A stretch of 64,000 nt of DNA from Agapetus fuscipes (GCA_951799405.1 OX637354.1:2604001-2668000), one strand, 5' to 3'. Shown: positions 42,686 through 53,209, numbered from the stretch's first letter. Program-made: numbers and translations. Notes: generated from the sequence alone by a model not told the origin.

Positions 42686-42711
42686 TGCAACTTAGATTAT
42701 AGATCGTAGAT
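42686..42711 (+). mobile_element. SINE-C tail sliver
   Basis: ATGCAACTTAGATTATAGA only. Confidence 0.5.
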
Positions 42712-42959
42712 TTTGAACGTAAGAGTTGTATGAAGATTTTGGGTTCTCCTTCACCTCTAGGCAACATTCGTGGCAGACAATCAGAGATCAGTATCGTAGC
42801 AGTGATTAGTCTACGGGTTGCATGACTGATTCATATTTGGCGGTTGTTGGTTCAATCCCTCACCCCTTAGACCACTTAATATTCGATAGCTGCGTGCTGT
42901 ATATAGCTCAAGCACACGAAAAATAATGCATATTTCAAATGGTTCGATGATAGAACAGA

Positions 42960-43462
42960 TAAGGAATGCAATCTCGTTCTCGCGAGATCCCGATCTTCCA
43001 AGATCTCGCCTCATTTTTCGAGATCAATCTCGAAGCATAAAATTACGAGATCTCGACCGAGATTGCACTCAACGAGATCGAGCGGCAGTAGTTGGCGATG
43101 CATGACACTTGCTCTCTGCGCGTGAGCGATTCGCTGACTGACGAAGGAAAGGACGGACCGCATACGCAAACTATCCCGACTTTTCCCGAGTATGTACGAT
43201 GTTGGTCGAGCGGGATAGAAAATAATTTTGACTAGACTAGAGTAAGTGAGCGGAAGATATTCGAGAGCGTGCAGGCACTTGTTTGTTTATAATTGTTTCA
43301 GTTGTCCAGTTAGTGTCATGGTGTGCTAAAATTACGTGTTTTTATGGGTTAATTGATTGAAAATTTGTATTACATTGTTGCCATTCGAGATCTCGCCGAG
43401 ATCGAATTTCTGATCCCTCGAGATCTCGACTTAGCGTTCTTGTCTCGAGATTGCATTCCTTA
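42960..43462. mobile_element. hAT-type MITE, 503 bp, GAGATCTCG-rich
   Basis: TIRs TAAGGAATGCAATCTCG on both ends; flanks AGAACAGA and AGAACAGC form an 8-bp duplication. Both subterminal parts are filled with GAGATCTCG / CGAGATC palindromes. No transposase frame. Confidence 0.88.
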
Positions 43463-43470
43463 AGAACAGC

Positions 43471-43600
43471 ACAGCGACAAAACAGCACATGTCAGAACAA
43501 CGCATGACAGCACGTCAAATGACAAAACATCACATGGCATTATATCACAATGACAATACATCTGATGACAAAACATCACGAAACAAAACATCCGGGAGAT
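43471..43600 (+). repeat. degenerate minisatellite
   Basis: ACAAAACATCACATGGCA-type units, related to the array at 15730. Confidence 0.75.
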
Positions 43601-43628
43601 TGTGGGTATTATAGAAGCATCTTAAGGT

Positions 43629-43928
43629 AGACCGATCCGTAGTCTAGTGGTCGTGGGTTCGATTCCCAGCGGAGCACAAAACATATATACCATTTATATT
43701 TCAAATATGAGGTTTGCTAGGTTTAAAAAGACATTTTCCTAGATCAAAGACCGGTCACCAAAGTTCCATCCACCATTCAAGCAGTTGCTTGTCAAGCAGG
43801 GCCCAGGTGGGTCCTGCTTGACAATTGGCGCTTTCTACAGCGACGACCAAGCTCGCAGAGGGCTCTTGCGGTGTGATTCACACAAAAACAGCGCTCACCA
43901 AATAAATCGTCCTAATATTATTATTTGC
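43629..43928 (+). mobile_element. SINE-A, anticodon arm deleted
   Basis: ACCGATCCGTAGTCTAGTGG joins directly to TCGTGGGTTCGATTCCC, so the anticodon arm is lost; body has a small duplication (CAGGTGGGTCC region); tail type 1. Confidence 0.85.
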
Positions 43929-44026
43929 AAGCGCGAATTTATACATGTCTGTTTGCGAGCATGCATTTTATATGAATTTTTATATTTAGTACCTATATCT
44001 TTGCAACTTAGATCACAGATTATAGT
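43928..44026 (+). mobile_element. SINE-C, 3' part
   Basis: GCAAGCGCGAATTTATACAT to CAACTTAGATCACAG. Confidence 0.75.
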
Positions 44027-44446
44027 ACCTCATTTTGGGCCAGTAGACAGACCTTCGTGTATTCGTTTCTCTGTGATCTAATTTTGGATTATTCACGCAA
44101 GGATGGTTTCTGTTGGTAATTTTTATTCTCCAAGGCTAATTTTAAAATTAACAAAACTTCCCAGAAATTCTAATAACAAATTCATACACGATTCTCATCA
44201 AATCAAAGCCGGGAATCTAGGATGTTTTCTTGCAAATTAAATAAATACATGAATACACTTGGAATAATTTTCTCATTCTTTTTGTATATTTGTTTCATTT
44301 ATGACAAAAATCCTATATTGCCGTTTTTGGTTATAAACAACTCAAATTGCAGCATTAGAATTCGCTTCTAAGGTCAAACAACTAATATATTATACTAATG
44401 TGATGGTACAGGGTTAACCGAAAATAAAATATACTAACCGATTATT
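44027..44446. other. unassigned sequence
   Basis: No feature recognised. Confidence 0.25.
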
Positions 44447-44555
44447 GTATGAGGCTGTATAGGTACCTACAGTAAAAAATGGTTCACTTTGCCAATGTCA
44501 ACCCTGTGTCAGGGAAGGTTGGCAAAATCTAATCTAAGTTGCAAAATATAAGTAA
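44447..44555. mobile_element. SINE-C fragments
   Basis: Plus 5' part (44447-44518) joined to a minus tail (AATCTAAGTTGCAAAAT). Confidence 0.55.
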
Positions 44556-44614
44556 CATTAGAGATTCACGCAGTGTTACCACTGAGCTGTCACTCTTGTT
44601 GTCATTTGTTGTAT

Positions 44615-44902
44615 GGGGCCGTCCATAAATTACGTCATCGATTTTTGCCGATTTTCGACCACCCCCCTACAATCATCCGATAGTCATTATCTAATGACCC
44701 CTCCCACCTCTTGCTGTAATAATGGATGAGCTTAATAATTAATAATGTTATATTACTTACATAATATTATGTATATTTTGTAGAAATTGGTATTTACAAG
44801 AACGACGTCACTTTTGGTACTCGTTCGTCATTTGCCATCATCCGCAGACCAGACTCCCCCCCCCCCCTTAATTCAAATGACGTAATATATGGACGGCCCC
44901 CC
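44615..44902. mobile_element. MITE-9, complete copy
   Basis: TIRs GGGGCCGTCCATAAATTACG / GGGGCCGTCCATATATTACG. The centre has GACTATCGGATGATTGTAGG-like arms and a C-run. Flanks share TAT. Other copies: 58302-58560 and 60262-61779. Confidence 0.8.
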
Positions 44903-45033
44903 TATGCAGACATATATTTATATTATTTATTTAGCTATTGCTAATTACAACTTAAGCTATGTTAATAAAAAACAACAAAAGATAAACAAACAAAAATAAA
45001 AAACCAAACAAAAATGAACAAATCAAAACTTAT

Positions 45034-45150
45034 TAATAATTATGCTAAGGCCGGTTTGCACGTTTATATTTTTTTAATTTTACTTTAAATTCATTAATAT
45101 CCCTACTTTCTTTTATTTCTACAGGTAAATCATTATACATCCAGACATTA
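45034..45150 (-). mobile_element. LINE C-terminal remnant (unnamed family)
   Basis: Minus frame reads YNDLPVEIKESRDINEFKVK, a typical CR1/RTE-type last block, followed by a T/A-rich 3' end. Confidence 0.6.
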
Positions 45151-45617
45151 TCTTTCTTAATTCACCACTTACATTGTAACCTGTTATTTGTTTTGAAACA
45201 ATCTGTACTAATAATGATCATGCTTGTCAGGTATTGTCCCAAACGGCATCTCTAGTCACACACAATATGTTTTCTATTTTCGTCACCATACTGTATACTA
45301 TAAACACGTCAATACAAAAAAAAAACAACTTAAAAAAATCAGTAAGCAGCTATTTAATTTTCTCAGTTTCATTTAATAATATAATAATATCGTTTAATCA
45401 GACAAATTTACAGTTTTGCAAGACCAATACATTTGTCGGACAATATACATACATACTATACACATAACATCAACTATATGAATAAATTTGTATGTATACA
45501 ACATTATGAACTAAAAATTATAAACTGTGAGTTTCCAAGAACGCCATAAATGCCCTCAAATTGGGATTGAAGATTGAAGACATCTACAGGAACCCCATTC
45601 AACATACCTACAGTAGA

Positions 45618-45906
45618 TATCGACTATGGTTTGGACATATTGAAAGGATGAATGAAGACCGACTGACAAAAAGAGTGTATAAAGGGAATGTAACAGGTAA
45701 GCGTGGAAGGGGAAGACCTAGGAAACAATGGATTGATCAGATAAGTGAGATTGCGAACGAATGGAATTTACAGAGTGGAAACAAGAGAAGAGCATGCATG
45801 AAAAGAGTGATGAAATTAGATGAGATGAAAGAAGTATGCAGGGACAGAGTCAAGTGGAGGCACTTGTGTGGAGGCAGGATACAAGACAAGACAAGACAAG
45901 ACAAGT
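45618..45906 (+). mobile_element. LINE-II, 5'-truncated tail
   Basis: LWFGHIERMNEDRLTKRVYK, GRGRPRKQWIDQISEIANEW and EVCRDRVKWRHLCGG in one open frame, then ACAAGACAAGACAAG. Almost identical in protein to the 54-kb copy. Confidence 0.9.
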
Positions 45907-45916
45907 AGGTTAAAGG

Positions 45917-46263
45917 GCAATAGGGCATAAGCGACATAAACTAAATTGTTCAGGAGAGCAGTTTGAAGTTTGAGATTGCAGAAAAATGGCATAACTTTTT
46001 TTATTTTGTATCATATCGTTAAAATCAAAACAGCTCTAAAATTAAAAAAAAAAAAACATTTTTTAATGTGGTTGTACGATTTTTTTATGTCACAAGCGCC
46101 TTTAGGACAAAAAAAGGACAAAATCTTTGTCGGTTACACCAAAACCATACTTCGAAAACGCAGTTGTTGTCTTGGGCATAAACAACAACAATAAAATCAT
46201 CGTAGAGCTATAAGAGTTAGCGCATTAGAAAGAGCGGAAATTTTTAAGTAGGATAAAAAGTTG
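45917..46263 (-). repeat. unclassified dispersed repeat R5
   Basis: Inverted copy of 7845-8215 with about 80-85% similarity over the aligned landmarks. Confidence 0.7.
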
Positions 46264-46344
46264 TTATGTCACACAGCCGGATTGCTTACTTATATTTGTA
46301 ATATTATTTGCTATGGACCCTAGGTACACATGCAGAGCTGTGAT

Positions 46345-46392
46345 ATTTTCCTGTAATCTATAATCTAAGTGGCAAAGATGTACTGGCACTTA
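46345..46392 (-). mobile_element. SINE-C tail sliver
   Basis: CTATAATCTAAGTGGCAAAG and the next ~25 bp. Confidence 0.55.
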
Positions 46393-46397
46393 AGGCC

Positions 46398-46612
46398 CAT
46401 AGTTGAATCCCACGTATTGGTGTTTATTTTAAACGCAAAATAAAATACCGGCAAGTTTTACACATTCACACAAGATGAGAGCCAGCAACCTCGGGAGCTG
46501 AGAACCCCCACATAAATTGGCGTAAGACCGGCCCCTTAACCTGTAAAAAATAAATACGTTCCACTCGATACATGCGAACACGCGGCAAGAAGGTACACTA
46601 TATGTAAAGCTA
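46398..46612 (+). mobile_element. SINE-B, head-truncated
   Basis: From a B-box remnant TTGAATCCCAC through body to TACACTATATG. Confidence 0.75.
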
Positions 46613-47034
46613 TTAAAAAAAGATGCTGGTCTACGATAGAAGTATAACTAAAAGAAAAAATACATAAAGACGAAGAAGAAGTTGAATATTACTATTGTTG
46701 ACTTAAAAGGCATCGTTTTCAAAGTTTTACAACAACAAAAAAGGACAAAACTTTTCGTATAAAACCGTTTCTGGCTTGTCCCTGCCACCTCTAATGTCCC
46801 TCTTTTTTCATTTTAATATTCACAGAAGTATTTCTGCTCCACCACTAAGTGCCACTCATTAGGGAGACATTTCAAAAAGGTGCGTCTTTAGTGGATTTAA
46901 AACCCAACAAACGTTTTGTTACTTTGGCCCCGAAAGCACCAGTTTATATTGTTACGAACGTGTGTCTAAGTGTGTTTACTTGTGTGGCTGTGTCTGTACA
47001 TGTAGGTGTTTAAATAATTGTTAAGAGAATCTTA
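46613..47034. other. unassigned; small LINE trace
   Basis: 46858-46945 (minus) vaguely resembles a CR1-type C-terminus (KVTKRLLGFKSTKDAPF). Nothing else recognised. Confidence 0.25.
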
Positions 47035-47250
47035 CACATCGATAACTTAAAGGTAAAACTGAATTAGTTCTGATTCACTGATTTGAGATATCGTGGATAA
47101 AACATTTTATTGGGTGTAACTTCTCATAGTAAGTGGACTAATTATAAGGAAGTGCTCATGGAAAAAGCCTACACTACAAAATGTTACACTGTTGTCTCTC
47201 ATAGATAATAGAAAAAGGTGCATTTATCTGACAAACCCATGTTAGCTTAA
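47035..47250 (+). repeat. unclassified dispersed repeat R7
   Basis: TGATTCACTGATTTGAGATA and TTATTGGGTGTAACTT landmarks shared with 51893-52436 and, inverted, 62808-63019. Confidence 0.75.
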
Positions 47251-47411
47251 TATGTCACATTTTAGATATCGATATATAGATGGATACATATTGTTCCAAA
47301 TGCACGTCTCTTTTTATCTCTCACAAATAAATTCTTTCAGATAAAAGTAATTGTTACAATACATTTTATATTTTTCTGATAAAAATCCAAAAGAACTCAC
47401 GAAAAGGTAAA

Positions 47412-47512
47412 AATCTTATTATGGGTCTATTTTCCGTGGGGCCCCGAGGGGTTTCTGGGGGTCCGGAGCCCTAGAGAACCCCCCGGCTGATTAAAACAGA
47501 CCCCCAATAATA
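47412..47512. repeat. GC-rich inverted repeat
   Basis: Arms TTATTATGGGTCTATTTT and AAAACAGACCCCCAATAATA enclose CCGTGGGGCCCCGAGG and CCGGAGCC; about 100 bp. Confidence 0.6.
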
Positions 47513-47701
47513 GAACTCCTAGGGTGGATCGCCCTTCGAAGTCTGCAGGGAGTAAATAAATAACAAAAAGGGTTTGTTTTAACTTTCTGCTTTCCTCAAA
47601 ATCGTGATTTGTAAACAAAATGAGTCAAGAAGAAGTATGCTCGAATAACTGAAGTAGGGAGAAGGGATGGCGCCATACGATCGGCATCAGTATCACTTCG
47701 C

Positions 47702-48200
47702 AACTAAAATGCAACTAAGCTACACATATAGTGTAACTTCTTGCCTGCGTTATCCCTGAAGGGGTCGCATGTGGCGCTTCGGGACCTATTTATTTTAACT
47801 GGTAAGGGGGCCGGCCTCACACCAACCACTTTCAGTTGAAGTGGGGGATTCCCAGCTCTCGAGCGGGCTGGTTCTCATTTCTTGTGAAGGCTGAGTAAAC
47901 CTTTGAGATCGAACCCTTGCTCTTGGCATGGAATGCAAGCATTCTACCAATTAGCTATTGACCTTTTTACGAGCTTAATCATCGTCGCTACAAAGCGCCA
48001 ATTCTCAAGCAAGACCCAGTTGCTGTAAGGCTGGATGGACCTTTGGTGACCGGTCATTGGTTAAGGTTTTATGAATTTTTCAACCCGGCGAAGAGCAAAT
48101 TTGAAAATATAAATGGTACATTTTTTGTGCTCCGCCGGGATTCGAATCCACAACCTTCCCATTCAGAGTCCGAAGTGTTACCACTGAAGTACGGACCGGT
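47702..48200 (-). mobile_element. SINE-A/SINE-B dimer
   Basis: Same architecture and both joints as 28971-29460, here with a complete SINE-B 3' end (47707) and SINE-A head (48200). Confidence 0.88.
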
Positions 48201-48589
48201 CTTCTAGCAGGATTATTCACAACGCTTTTGATCCATAACTTATCCATGGATCATCGTTATTATGTGTGGAATATTCACGTTAGGCGGCGTTTAAAAAAGT
48301 CGCATTCAAACGTAAAGAGGTTTTGTAACCTCATAGTGAATGGCAATTAATTATGTAAGACTTTTTTCTATTTCAAATCACGTATTCAAATACATAATGT
48401 GATTTTAGTTCCACGTTTGAGTTACTTTGTTATTCTCAAAAGCTATTATGTTGTCCTATTGATCAGTTGACAGATAAACACACTAAGTTGAATGAACATT
48501 CTAAAAAACTGTAGAAAAAAACAATTGTTACCTAGCCTTGACAATGCGAGCCAGTTCATTAATTAACTGTCATTTACTGCGTAACGCAA
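48201..48589. other. unassigned sequence
   Basis: GAATATTCACGTTAGGCGGC (48270) has a counterpart near 53790 in the other orientation, probably an old MITE. Confidence 0.3.
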
Positions 48590-48635
48590 CTCGCAACTTA
48601 GCTACACATATAACTTAACTTTTTGCCGCGTTATT
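48590..48635 (-). mobile_element. SINE-B 3' end
   Basis: GCAACTTAGCTACACATATA and AACTTTTTGCCGCGTTATT. Confidence 0.65.
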
Positions 48636-48639
48636 ATTA

Positions 48640-48942
48640 TTATTTTATTTTTTATTTTTTTTCTGCCGCTAGCCCCAGGCTAGCGGCAGTTCACGAGGCG
48701 AACGCCTCCACACGTTGGAGCCCCTGGGTGGGCGCTCCTAGGCACTATGTATCCTATGCCTCTGGTCCACAAGGCGGGTGCCTTGCTGGCAGGAAATCCA
48801 AGTAGATGGGGAGGAGGGAGCTCCATGGTAAAGCCCCCTCTTGCACCGCTTGGTGCTTGGTCGCCGACGTCTGACTCTCTTCACCTCTTGCCGAGAACTG
48901 ATGAGCGACGGCCCAATTAGTTCGCACGGCGCAGTTCGGCCA
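48640..48942 (-). other. GC-rich segment with perfect hairpin
   Basis: CTGCCGCTAGCC / GGCTAGCGGCAG (48662-48688) is a perfect 12-bp stem; a T-run on its left suggests the poly(A) end of a minus-strand retroelement. No protein domain recognised. Confidence 0.45.
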
Positions 48943-49250
48943 CTCCCTGAAACAGGGGTGGCACTGGAAAAGTTAACTATTTTTTACAGTATGGGTGGTC
49001 AGCCGCATACCAACCTACATATCAATCAAAGAATATGAATTCAAGGTTTCCACCAAGGTATCTTTATATTTATGTGTAATGTAAAGTTGCTATGAAATAT
49101 TAGCATTAAAGATTCATATTGAATGTATATCCACAAGCAGACACATGTCAGTTCACGCTTACATATTATGTCGATATGTAAATACACAAAAAAAACAAAT
49201 CTGAAATGAACAGAAGCCCTGCAACTCTTCCTCGACCTCTCAAAGTGAAC
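48943..49250 (-). mobile_element. SINE-C fragments
   Basis: 5' part 48943-49034 and 3' part 49083-49250, both minus. Confidence 0.65.
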
Positions 49251-49639
49251 TGCGTTCCAAACTGTAAGTTAAGGAACTTCAAAAGCATATTTTGTATACC
49301 TTCCATACAACCTGAAAATAACAATCGTCCCGCCCGCGGCCATTTTGTATCCTCATACTTGAAATTTTCATGTCTTTTAATAATCAGTTCCCATAGATTT
49401 AAATAAAAATCAAGAACATGAAAAAACTGTGCTTGCGAAGCCAGACTTGATAGAATGCCGCATTGTGCGAAGCACAGGGAGGCAGTCTAGTGGTATATCT
49501 GTAGGAAACCGGTTTTGTTTTGTAAAAATAGCCAACAAAAATTAATACGACCGTCAAAATACAATTGGTCATATTGTAGGTGATAATTATAGTACAACGT
49601 ATCCTCAGATCTAGGGTACTAGTTAAAAATGTGGTTTCT
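49251..49639. other. unassigned sequence
   Basis: No feature recognised. Confidence 0.25.
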
Positions 49640-49644
49640 GTTAC

Positions 49645-49815
49645 TATTACTGTATCCTGCCGCCTTTCCACTTGGGGTGGTCGATACCTCCGCAGATGCG
49701 TCTCCACTTTTTTCTATCCTTGCATATTTCTTTCACCTCTTCAACATTCGTCCCTTTCTTCATTCATACTCTTCTCTTATTCCTGCTCTGCAGGTTCCAT
49801 TCTTTTGCATTCGCT
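49645..49815 (-). mobile_element. LINE-II tail fragment
   Basis: Minus strand: complement of GTATCCTGCCGCC...GGTGG, EVCKDRKKWRRI-like codons, QSRNKRRVWMKKGT. Damaged by frameshifts. Confidence 0.7.
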
Positions 49816-49865
49816 GACCTTTAAACGAAAAATTCTTAAGAATCACATTCTTTTCGTCACATTCA

Positions 49866-50017
49866 GAAGCACAATCTAATCTAAGAAAAACACGTACAAC
49901 ATGATATAATATTCAAGCAAAATCAATTTCCAGCATTTAAAAGACACATTGGTCCAGTACACATAGAAACATTGCTCGTGTGAAATTACCTCTGTTAGAG
50001 ATAAGACAAACAAGCAC
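49866..50017. mobile_element. MITE-4 fragment
   Basis: CACATTGGTCCAGTACACAT and the end GATAAGACAAACAAGCAC. Confidence 0.7.
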
Positions 50018-50136
50018 GTATGTTACGAATTAACAAGGAATTCCGATGAGTCGATTGCTAGGAGGAAAAAATCTATAAAAAAAATCGCCCGTCACTGGTG
50101 CCATTCAAAACTTGTTTTTGCGTATACGTAACGAAC

Positions 50137-50295
50137 GTCCGGTCGATGGCTCAGTTGGTAGAGTGTTTGTGTTCGATGCCAGATCTCTTGGGTTCGATCC
50201 CCAACAAGGTTCACACAGCCTGTACAGGAAATGAAAATCAGCTCCCTAAAAAACCCCAACTTTAATTAAAAGGTTTGCCGAGGGAAAAATAAAAA
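50137..50295 (+). mobile_element. SINE-B, decayed
   Basis: Head CCGGTCGATGGCTCAGTTGG, B box GGTTCGATCC, shortened body. Confidence 0.75.
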
Positions 50296-50297
50296 CT

Positions 50298-50770
50298 CAA
50301 ATCTCAAATAAACATAAAGTCGCCACAAAGCTTGTTTAGCAACGCAACTAAGCTACACATATAGTGAAACTTCTTGCCTGTTAGAAGGCCTGTCACATGG
50401 GGTAATTTGGGATCTATTTATTTTTACGGGTAAGGGGGCCGGCCTTACTTCAACCACTTCAGTTGAAGTGGGAGTTTCCCAGCTCCCGAGGGCTGGTACT
50501 CATTTCTTGTGAAGGCTGAGCAAACCTTTTTAGTATTTTATTTTTAAGTTTGAAAGAAACAACGAAATGGGAAGTCATTTCTGATACCTTTGGCGGGATT
50601 CGAACCCGAGCTCACGGCATGAAATGCGAGCACCATGAGCTATCGACCAGCCTAAATCTCAAATATACGTAAAGTCGCCACAATGCTTGTTTGGCAACGC
50701 AACTGAGCTACCCATATAGTGTAACCTCTTGCCTGCGTTATACCCGAAGGGGTCGCATATGACGATTTAA
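50298..50770 (-). mobile_element. SINE-B with tandemly duplicated flank
   Basis: A full SINE-B (50349-50652, minus) is bracketed by two ~50-bp copies of AAATCTCAAATAAACATAAA...TTGTTTAGCAACGCAACT (50298-50348, 50652-50702), and a second SINE-B 3' end follows to 50770. This looks like a partial tandem duplication. Confidence 0.7.
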
Positions 50771-51028
50771 AGAACGAAAGAAAGAGACAGTAATTTAAAG
50801 AATCCATTCATATTGTGAAATCTACCTATTTACTACCAAGGTGAAACAAATAATTATGTTATCAGTGTTTGCTTGGAAGCCGATATTTTATTGGTTTTGA
50901 AAGTGATAAAATATATATTTGTAATCTATGAGGACTGATAACAGAAAAATACAAGGTGGCGCAAGGAAATCTGAGTCTATACCTACTAATATACTGTTAC
51001 GATTTTAGGTTCGGATCTATCTATACCT

Positions 51029-51197
51029 AATCTATAATCTTAGTTGCAAGGATATATTCATTCAAAGCTCTCAGATGTATGCCCACAAACATCACGTGTA
51101 GTTCGCGCTTACAAATGCTGATTGTGTACTTACAAATAAAATCCAAACCTCAAATGAACATAAGCCCTGCAACTCTTGCCGACATTCCCTGAAACAG
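51029..51197 (-). mobile_element. SINE-C, 5' end cut
   Basis: Tail at 51040; stops at CCCTGAAACAG where the LTR-like repeat begins. Confidence 0.8.
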
Positions 51198-51431
51198 ATA
51201 CTTTCAAATAAAACACTACTCTTCTTTTTACTTATTTATTTCACACGGTTATATTAATTTTTACAAAGACACTTCTCAATTATTCCATTACATTTGTTTT
51301 AGTTCACTGGTCGAATTTGTTCAATGCATTTGTGAAGCTTGCAGAAGACTGACTCTCCGTGCAAGCAACTTGCACCCTAATGATAAAAGAAAAACAGTTT
51401 TGTTTTCGATTACGTGAGTATATTTTTATAT

Positions 51432-51476
51432 ACCACAACCGGTTTCGCAAACATCCGTTCGCATCATCAGGTGGAT
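51432..51476 (-). ncRNA. hammerhead-ribozyme-like motif, left arm
   Basis: Mirror of the right-arm motif: CTGATGA core (complement at 51464-51470), stem II TGCGAAC/GTTTGCG, GAAA, ACCGGT, stem I CCAC/GTGG. Confidence 0.65.
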
Positions 51477-51488
51477 AATTTATTATTT

Positions 51489-51534
51489 ATCCACCTGATG
51501 ATGCGAACGGATGTTTGCGAAACCGGTTGTGGTA
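51489..51534 (+). ncRNA. hammerhead-ribozyme-like motif, right arm
   Basis: CCAC (stem I), CTGATGA (51495-51501), stem II GCGAAC/GTTTGC around GGAT, GAAA (51519-51522), ACCGGT half stem III, triplet GTT, then GTGG (stem I). All invariant core positions are present; one extra U precedes stem II. Confidence 0.7.
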
Positions 51535-51852
51535 TATAAAAATATACTCACGTAATCGAAAACAAAACTGTTTTTCTTATATCATTAATGATGAACGATT
51601 ACAAAGTTAATGCCTCTACAATCAATAAAACTTGCACCCTTTTTATACTAAGAGAATCGAATACTCCGGAAGATATTTTTGCTTGATGCTTCTCGAAATA
51701 CCTTTTTAGCCTAGAGACTTCTCAATTTACACACAATTATCCATCCTACATTCCTACCTACCAATACAATAAAGAATTCCTATAACTATAACCAATACCT
51801 ATACTTATTTTAATATTTATATTTCATATTTACATAACAATACATATATCTA

Positions 51853-51896
51853 TCTATAATCTAAGTTGCAAAGATATATTTTTATTTAAGGCTCAT
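51853..51896 (-). mobile_element. SINE-C tail
   Basis: CTATAATCTAAGTTGCAAAG and next ~20 bp. Confidence 0.6.
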
Positions 51897-52436
51897 GTCG
51901 CCACCTTAAAGTTAAAACTGAATAAATGCTGATTCACTGATTTGAGAAATCGTGGATAAAATATTATATTGGGTGTAACTTTTTATATTAAGTGAACTAA
52001 TTATGAGGAAGTGTTCATGACAAACTTCTAAATCAAAGATTTTCACACTTTTATAGTGTTTTCTCTCGTAGAAAACGCAAACGCAACGCAACTAAGCTAC
52101 ACATATAGTGTAACTTCTTGCCACGGTATTCCCGAAGGGGTCGCATATGGCGAGTTGAACTTATTTATTTTTACAGGTAAGGGGTCGGCCTTACGCCAAC
52201 CACTTCAGTTGAAGTGGAAGTTTCCTAGCTCCCGATAGTGCTGGTACTCATTTCTTGTGAAGGCTGAGTAAACCTTGCCGGTATTTTATTTGGGGTTTGA
52301 AATAAACACCGAAACGGAAATCATTTCTGACACCCTCGGTGGGATTCGAGCCCGAGCTTTCGGCATGGAATGCAAGCATTCTACCACCTGAGCTATCGAC
52401 CGGACTAGAAAATAGAAAAAAAAGGTTCAGTTATCT
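51897..52436 (+). repeat. repeat R7 split by SINE-B
   Basis: R7 landmarks TGATTCACTGATTTGAGAAA (51940) and TTATCTGAGAAACAC (52430); the SINE-B lies between. Confidence 0.75.
52079..52406 (-). mobile_element. SINE-B, full length with target duplication
   Basis: Head GTCCGGTCGATAGCTCAGGT at 52406, intact A and B boxes, 3' end at GCGTTGCGTTTGCG (52079-52092). TAGAAAA flanks both sides. Confidence 0.9.
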
Positions 52437-52447
52437 GAGAAACACAC

Positions 52448-52617
52448 AGAACGCAACTCGCAACTAAGCTACACCTACAGTGTAACTTATTGCCTGCGTT
52501 TCCCCGAAGGGTTCGCATGCGGCATATGTGTGAACACGAATTTATACGTGTCTGCTAATGGAAATGGATGTAATATGAATCTTAAATGTAACAAATCTTT
52601 GCAACGTAGATTATAGA
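52448..52617. mobile_element. SINE-B 3' end (minus) joined to SINE-C 3' part (plus)
   Basis: SINE-B 52448-52515 and SINE-C 52519-52617 share the CGCATGCGGCAT join, suggesting recombination between them. Confidence 0.65.
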
Positions 52618-52757
52618 CCCAAACAATATATTGTAGTTGAACGTTGAAGAAACTAATTTGAACGTTCAAATGACCTATTTAAACGTTCAATTAACATATA
52701 TTAAATGTGTCAGTGTTATTTTCGATTCGATAACAAGTTAAGTATTATTGTTTAGAC

Positions 52758-53146
52758 CAGTGGTTCCCAAACTTTTAATTTCGCGTACCACTCACGAAAT
52801 TATAAATCAGTGGCGTACCACTGAAGTGTATCAGTTACAAAAAAACGTTCAAAATGGTAAAGTTATACAACCTGCAACAACTGTTTATGACAACATTATG
52901 TTTATTTATTAATTATTAAAAAAAATAAAACAATATTCTTAGGACTTAGTGCGAAAAATGGTGCTGCATGTTCGAGAAAAGAGAGGAAATATTTGGCTCA
53001 GTTGAACTTAATTTTAAGCGTGAAATTGTAAATAGTTTTATCTTTTTATTTACTATGTATTTCCTATGGCCATGGCTGCTTGCGTACCACCTTAAGAAGC
53101 GTCGCGTACCACTGGTGGTACGCGTACCATAGTTTGGGAATCACTG
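52758..53146. mobile_element. hAT-type MITE, 389 bp
   Basis: Inverted relative of 30730-31109; ends CAGTGGTTCCCAAACT / CAGTGATTCCCAAACT; perfect 8-bp duplication GTTTAGAC (52750-52757, 53147-53154). Confidence 0.92.
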
Positions 53147-53209
53147 GTTTAGACTGTAGACACCTATCGACAATCACAGGTGACGATGTAGCGAGTTTTA
53201 AAACCTCTT

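Larger units (their letters stand above)
51379..51628. mobile_element. PLE-type palindrome with two hammerhead motifs
   Basis: Near-perfect inverted repeat of ~95-bp arms (AAACAGTTTTGTTTTCGATT ... complement) around TTTATTATTTATCC. AACTTGCACCCT is duplicated at 51367-51378 and 51629-51640 (12 bp). A 3' extension of ~45 bp follows the right arm before the second duplication. Confidence 0.85.
51202..51839 (+). mobile_element. LTR-like repeat split by ribozyme palindrome
   Basis: Resembles the LTRs at 8457 and 34037 (AATAAAACACTACTCTTC near the start, TTTTTATACTAAG, ATTTACATAACA end). Flanked by ATAC (51198-51201, 51840-51843). Interrupted at 51379-51628. The start lacks TG, so the left boundary is uncertain. 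Confidence 0.55.

Noticed and set aside
51198..51843. ATAC flanks as firm proof of LTR insertion at 51 kb
   Set aside because: The left boundary lacks the TG start and a four-base match can be chance; kept only as weak support.
52335..52406. Functional tRNA genes at SINE-A and SINE-B heads
   Set aside because: Heads are followed by conserved SINE bodies, occur in dozens of diverged copies and do not fold into complete acceptor stems; they are SINE promoters.
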